Of a stretch of 64,000 nt of DNA, positions 62,257 through 64,000 are shown piece after piece. The translations under genes were made by a program, and so were the position numbers. The notes under the pieces are model-generated. The model searched no databases. It had not been told where the DNA came from and saw only the letters and a list, made by a program, of their open reading frames with translations. Numbering within the stretch: position 1 is the stretch's first letter; every line of letters begins with the position of its first letter. Source of the DNA: Pseudomonas putida (GTDB lineage: Bacteria > Pseudomonadota > Gammaproteobacteria > Pseudomonadales > Pseudomonadaceae); the NCBI GenBank assembly GCA_041071465.1, contig CP163498.1, positions 5,784,001 through 5,848,000 of the forward strand. The letters run 5' to 3'.

Positions 62257-63969
62257 ATGCCTTCCGCTCCCTTCGAAACCGAATGCGATGTACTGGTCAT
62301 AGGCTCTGGCGCCGCCGGGCTGGCTGCGGCCGTAACGGCTGCCTGGCATGGGCAGAAGGTGATCCTGGTGGAGAAGGAACCGGTGTTTGGCGGTGCCACC
62401 GCCTGGTCCGGTGGCTGGGCCTGGGCGCCGCGCAATCCACTGGCGCGCAGGGCCGGCATCGTAGAAGACATCGAACAGCCACGCACTTATCTGCGCCATG
62501 AACTGGGGGCTAACTACAACGCCGAGCGCGTCGATGCCTTCCTTGAAGCGTGCCCGCACATGGTGGCGTTTTTCGAGAAGCACACGGCGTTGCAGTTTGC
62601 CGACGGCAACGGTATACCCGACATGCATGGCGACACACCGGGGGCAGCCCAGGGCGGGCACCAGGTGATCGCCGCGCCCTATGACGCCCGCGAGGTTGGC
62701 GCCCTGCTGCCGCGCTTGCGCAAGACCCTGCGCGAAACCTCATTCATGGGCATGCCGATCATGGCCGGCGCCGACCTTGCTGCTTTTCTCAACATGACCC
62801 GCTCGCCCAAAGCCCTGCTGCATGTGTGCAAACGCTTTGGCCGCCACCTGTACCACCTGGCCCGCTACGGCCGGGCGATGCACCTGGTCAACGGCGTGGC
62901 GCTGGTGGCGCGCCTGGCCAAATCGGCGCAGGACCTGGGCGTGCACCTGCAAGAGTCGGCGCCGGCCAAGCACCTGCTGGTCGAGGATGGCCAGGTGCGC
63001 GGGGCACGGGTGGCCACACCGCAGGGCGAGCAGCTGATTCGCGCCAAGGCCGTAGTGCTGGCGGCAGGCGGCTTCCCCAACGACAACGCCCGCCGCCGGC
63101 AATTGTTCCCCCGCGATGCCAGCGGCCACGACAACCTGGCGCTGCCGCCCAAGGGCTGCTCGGGCGATGGCCTGCGCCTGGGGGAATCTGCCGGTGGCGT
63201 GGTTGCCACCGACTTGAAATCGCCGGTGGCCTGGGCACCGGTTTCGCAGGTGCCGCACCGCGACGGCAGCGTCGGCCATTTTCCGCACATTATCGAGCGC
63301 GGCAAGCCGGGCATTATCGGCGTGCTGGCCAACGGCAAGCGCTTCGTCAATGAAGCGCATGGCTACTACGACTATGTATCGGCGATGGTCGCGGCGGTGC
63401 CGCAGGATGAAGCGGTGTGTTCGTGGCTGGTCTGCGACCATCGGTTCCTGCGCCGCTACGGGCTGGGCCACGCCCGCCCCGCGCCGTTGCCGGTGGGGCC
63501 CCATGTGCGCAGCGGCTACCTCAAGCAAGGTGCCACGCTGGAAGCGTTGGCGGATGCCTGCGGCATTGACCCGGCCGGGTTAAGGGCCACCGTCAGCGAC
63601 TTCAACAAGCACGCACGCAATGGCCAGGACCCCGCCTTTGGCCGGGGGTCCACGCCGTTCAACCGCAAGCAAGGCGACCCTGGGCACAAAGGCCCCAACC
63701 CTTGCGTGGCGCCCATCGAGCACGGGCCGTTCTATGCGGTGAAAGTACAGCCCGGCTGCTTCGGCACCTTTGCCGGGCTGCGCACCGACGGCAATGCCCA
63801 GGTGCTGGATGAGGCCGGGCAGCCGATTGCAGGTTTGTATGCGGCGGGTACCGACATGGCCAGCGTGTTTGGTGGCTGGTACCCATCGGGCGGCATCAAC
63901 CTGGGGCCGGCGCTGACCTTCGGCTATGTGGCCGGGCGGCATATTGCCGGGGCGCAAGGATACGAGTGA
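62257..63969 (+). CDS. FAD-dependent dehydrogenase, ketosteroid-delta1-dehydrogenase/fumarate-reductase type (copy 3)
   Basis: The product has 570 residues from the ATG at 62257 (AGGA upstream). VLVIGSGAAGLAAAVTAAWH and VEKEPVFGGATAWSGGWAWA bind FAD, HLVNGVALVARLAKS is shared with copies 1 and 2, and GTDMASVFGGWYPSGGINLG closes the protein. It has its own promoter with an IclR-type operator. The three copies in one 11-kb region suggest separate dehydrogenation steps or substrates in one pathway. The substrate is unknown. Confidence 0.9.
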   Translation: MPSAPFETECDVLVIGSGAAGLAAAVTAAWHGQKVILVEKEPVFGGATAWSGGWAWAPRNPLARRAGIVEDIEQPRTYLRHELGANYNAERVDAFLEACPHMVAFFEKHTALQFADGNGIPDMHGDTPGAAQGGHQVIAAPYDAREVGALLPRLRKTLRETSFMGMPIMAGADLAAFLNMTRSPKALLHVCKRFGRHLYHLARYGRAMHLVNGVALVARLAKSAQDLGVHLQESAPAKHLLVEDGQVRGARVATPQGEQLIRAKAVVLAAGGFPNDNARRRQLFPRDASGHDNLALPPKGCSGDGLRLGESAGGVVATDLKSPVAWAPVSQVPHRDGSVGHFPHIIERGKPGIIGVLANGKRFVNEAHGYYDYVSAMVAAVPQDEAVCSWLVCDHRFLRRYGLGHARPAPLPVGPHVRSGYLKQGATLEALADACGIDPAGLRATVSDFNKHARNGQDPAFGRGSTPFNRKQGDPGHKGPNPCVAPIEHGPFYAVKVQPGCFGTFAGLRTDGNAQVLDEAGQPIAGLYAAGTDMASVFGGWYPSGGINLGPALTFGYVAGRHIAGAQGYE

Positions 63970-63970
63970 G

Positions 63971-63988
63971 GCAAGCCGAAAGGCTTGC
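63971..63988 (+). terminator. GNRA-loop hairpin after the FAD dehydrogenase
   Basis: GCAAGCC-GAAA-GGCTTGC follows the stop codon at once. The window ends 12 bases later, so a U-run cannot be checked. Confidence 0.5.
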
Positions 63989-64000
63989 AGCGCCCTGTTC

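Noticed and set aside
53571..63969. Recent tandem duplication of the FAD dehydrogenases
   Set aside because: The three proteins share motifs but differ widely in between, so they are old paralogues and not a recent copy event.

Overview
The window looks like a chromosomal segment of a Pseudomonas of the putida group. The evidence is high GC, dense operons, REP repeats of the GTGGGAGCGGCC type, an OprD porin, and a cellulose (bcs) operon in the order E-F-G-R-Q-A-B-Z-C. I see no rRNA, tRNA, CRISPR array, transposase or integrase.

Layout. 0-6.4 kb: a cut membrane-protein gene, a GRDP-like protein with a Cys/Gly tail, small unknown genes, a RutR-like regulator, an Lrp regulator divergent from an EamA exporter, and an MFS pump. 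6.4-9.8 kb: mgtA with a long structured leader that carries a small ORF. 9.8-17.3 kb: a chemoreceptor, a secreted alpha/beta hydrolase, a DUF1835 protein, and a MocR regulator divergent from an unusual fusion of a ferredoxin reductase and an M24 metallohydrolase. 17.4-22.4 kb: an accessory island with a GmrSD-like DUF262/DUF1524 gene, a small partner gene, and a gene of about 593 codons that I read as a HEAT-like plus PD-(D/E)xK nuclease protein. That last gene sits between a truncated and a complete copy of a dapA-like gene. 23.4-37.5 kb: the cellulose synthesis operon, transcribed leftward, with a FleQ-like box at its promoter end. 37.7-39.6 kb: an ABC exporter. 39.7-48.7 kb: an IclR regulator divergent from a PotABCD-like uptake operon with a three-subunit flavin/iron-sulfur dehydrogenase and an OprD porin. 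48.7-51.8 kb: a class II aldolase and an MFS transporter under a GntR regulator. 51.8-64 kb: a catabolic region with two IclR regulators, a shikimate-dehydrogenase paralogue, three related FAD dehydrogenases of the ketosteroid-dehydrogenase type, a NIPSNAP protein, an MFS transporter, a sugar-isomerase-like protein and a Gfo/Idh/MocA oxidoreductase. Shared palindromes link promoters in this region, which suggests uptake and stepwise oxidation of a cyclic carboxylic acid.

Sequence quality matters here. rutR, bcsA, bcsB, the ABC exporter (two places) and the Gfo/Idh gene are each broken by a net one-base change at a G or C run, and bcsG probably has the same defect at its 5' end. Because the defects share one type and both halves of every gene are well conserved, I think these are consensus errors rather than decay. 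They are listed as pseudogenes because that is what the given bases encode.

The best candidates for something undescribed are the HEAT/nuclease protein with the duplicated dapA end around it, the ferredoxin-reductase/M24 fusion, and the mgtA leader with its small ORF.
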